A stretch of DNA of 6,069 nt from Desulfobulbaceae bacterium (GTDB taxonomy: Bacteria; Desulfobacterota; Desulfobulbia; Desulfobulbales; Desulfurivibrionaceae): the NCBI GenBank assembly GCA_003557565.1, contig PWOG01000003.1, positions 1 to 6,069 of the forward strand, read 5' to 3'. Every line of letters begins with the position of its first letter. Position 1 is the first letter of the stretch. Positions 4,933 to 6,069 of the stretch are shown piece by piece. The notes beneath the pieces are model-generated. The model saw only the letters and a list, made by a program, of their open reading frames with translations, made no database searches and was not told where the DNA came from. The translations under genes were made by a program, and so were the position numbers.

Positions 4933-6069
4933 ATAAAGGTGATCCCAGGTCCGCTCAGGTGACTGCGGCCGCCGGTTTGCGGCACCACCCGGATGCGGGT
5001 GGCGATCCGTTCCTTCAGGGCCGGCACGTGGGAGATGATGCCGATCAGCTTGCCGTCCTGCTGCAGCCCGGCCAGGGTTTCCAGGGCGGTGTCCAAGGCT
5101 TCATCATCAAGGGTACCGAATCCTTCGTCCAAAAACAAGGAATCCACCCGCACGTTGCGGCTGGCCATGCGGGACAGCCCCAGGGCCAGGGCCAGGCTGA
5201 CCAAAAAGGCCTCGCCGCCGGAGAGGTTTTTGGTGGAGCGGATCTCGCCGGCCTGGTAGTTGTCCACCACGTTTAGTTCCAGGGGACGGAGGGGATCGCG
5301 CAGCAGCAGGTAGCGGTCGGTCATCCGCTGCAGCTGGCGGTTGGCCTGGCCGACCATCATTTCAAAGGTCAGCCCCTGGGCGAAGTTGCGGAACTTTTTG
5401 CCGTCGCTAGCGCCGATCAGCTCATGGAGCAGGTCCCAGCGAGCGCATTCCCGCCGCTGGGTATCCAGTAATTTGGCCTGCTGTTCCTGTTTTTGCCGCA
5501 GCTGCCGGTTGTCCTGCAGCTTTTGCTTGACCGCCCCGATCTGCTCCTGCACCGCCCGGCGCTGCTCTTCCCGGGCGGCCAACTGCTGTTGCAACTCCTC
5601 CTTACCGATGGTGGTGAGTTGCTGCTCCTGCAGTTCCTGAAGTTGGCGGGTTTTGTCCCGGTGGGTGGCGGTAAGCGCCGCTTCCTCGTCGGCCAGCTGC
5701 TGGGCCTGGCCCTGCAACCGGCGACGCTGATCCTCCGGCAGGCAGGCGGCGAGATATTCCGCTTCTTCGGCAAAATCGGCGGCGGCCAGATGTTGTTGGA
5801 AGTCTTTCTCGGCCCGCGCAAGGGGTTCGGCCCGCCCGGCCAGGGCCTGTTCCAGCTCCTGGCGGCGGGTGTGCAGCTTTTCCCGGGCCTGTTGGGCCTC
5901 GGTCAGGGCCTGGCGGGTTTGTTCCAGCTGTTTTTCGGCGGCTTCCAGGGCGGTGGTCAGGCGCTGTTCTTCCCGGTCCGGGTCCTGGTCGCCCAGCAGC
6001 CCTTGCCGCTGCTCAATCAGCCGCTGCCGCTGCTGTTGCAGTTGCTCCTGGCTTGCCTGCTGTTTTTGC
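4929..6069 (-). CDS. sbcC: SbcC, ATPase subunit of the SbcCD exonuclease (C-terminal part, N-terminus outside window)
   Basis: The frame is open from the TAA at 4929-4931 to the right edge of the window, giving about 379 codons, roughly the last third of an SbcC of usual length (around 1,000 residues). SbcC is the Rad50-like ATPase that works with the SbcD nuclease to cut hairpins and DNA ends. The first part seen is a Gln/Glu/Leu-rich coiled coil. The distal ATPase lobe follows: GASDGKKFRNFAQGLTFEMM (entry to the lobe), the ABC signature NLSGGEAFLVSLALALGLS, Walker B VDSLFLDEGFGTLD with its D-loop, and the switch histidine in GIISHV. The Walker A lobe and hinge are upstream, outside the window. 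The methionine-like start at 5717 is a TTG inside the coiled coil and not a real start. The last sense codon is ATG directly before the stop inside repeat copy 3. nfo lies downstream on the same strand. Confidence 0.95.
   Translation of the reverse strand, partial: QKQQASQEQLQQQRQRLIEQRQGLLGDQDPDREEQRLTTALEAAEKQLEQTRQALTEAQQAREKLHTRRQELEQALAGRAEPLARAEKDFQQHLAAADFAEEAEYLAACLPEDQRRRLQGQAQQLADEEAALTATHRDKTRQLQELQEQQLTTIGKEELQQQLAAREEQRRAVQEQIGAVKQKLQDNRQLRQKQEQQAKLLDTQRRECARWDLLHELIGASDGKKFRNFAQGLTFEMMVGQANRQLQRMTDRYLLLRDPLRPLELNVVDNYQAGEIRSTKNLSGGEAFLVSLALALGLSRMASRNVRVDSLFLDEGFGTLDDEALDTALETLAGLQQDGKLIGIISHVPALKERIATRIRVVPQTGGRSHLSGPGITFM

Overview
The window is GC-rich, densely packed bacterial chromosome. 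The gene mix is a ribosome-hibernation factor fused to a cold-shock-like domain, a Nfo-type endonuclease IV, an SbcC exonuclease subunit and a SagB-type nitroreductase. This suggests a Gram-negative bacterium, possibly of the Desulfobacterota (old Deltaproteobacteria). That placement is an inference from protein style only, not a database match.

Left half (12-3612, + strand): four genes that look like one operon. An HPF/RaiA plus cold-shock-like protein is followed by a protein with the core motifs of an archaeo-eukaryotic primase (AEP) and a C-terminal four-cysteine domain resembling the Fe-S domain of PriL. Next come a TIM-barrel protein of the AP-endonuclease-2/xylose-isomerase fold and a SagB/ThcOx-type FMN oxidoreductase. 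The first three genes are joined by 4-base stop/start overlaps and the fourth follows after 18 bases. The primase-like gene is the most unusual item: it places PriS-like catalytic motifs and a PriL-like Fe-S-type domain in one bacterial polypeptide.

Right half (3784-6069, - strand): nfo (endonuclease IV, complete, all nine metal ligands present), preceded on its strand by the C-terminal third of sbcC, which runs off the right edge. Both are DNA repair genes, so the window joins a possible primase/repair-polymerase operon to a convergent repair pair.

Gaps: both substantial intergenic spaces hold the same family of roughly 107-110 bp near-perfect palindromes, three copies in all (3615-3724, 4667-4774, 4826-4932). 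The copies differ from each other, but many changes occur in both arms, so the foldback is preserved. Copy 1 lies between the convergent genes. Copies 2 and 3 fill the sbcC-nfo gap, and copy 3 contains the sbcC stop codon. No tRNA, rRNA, CRISPR array or complete mobile element is visible.
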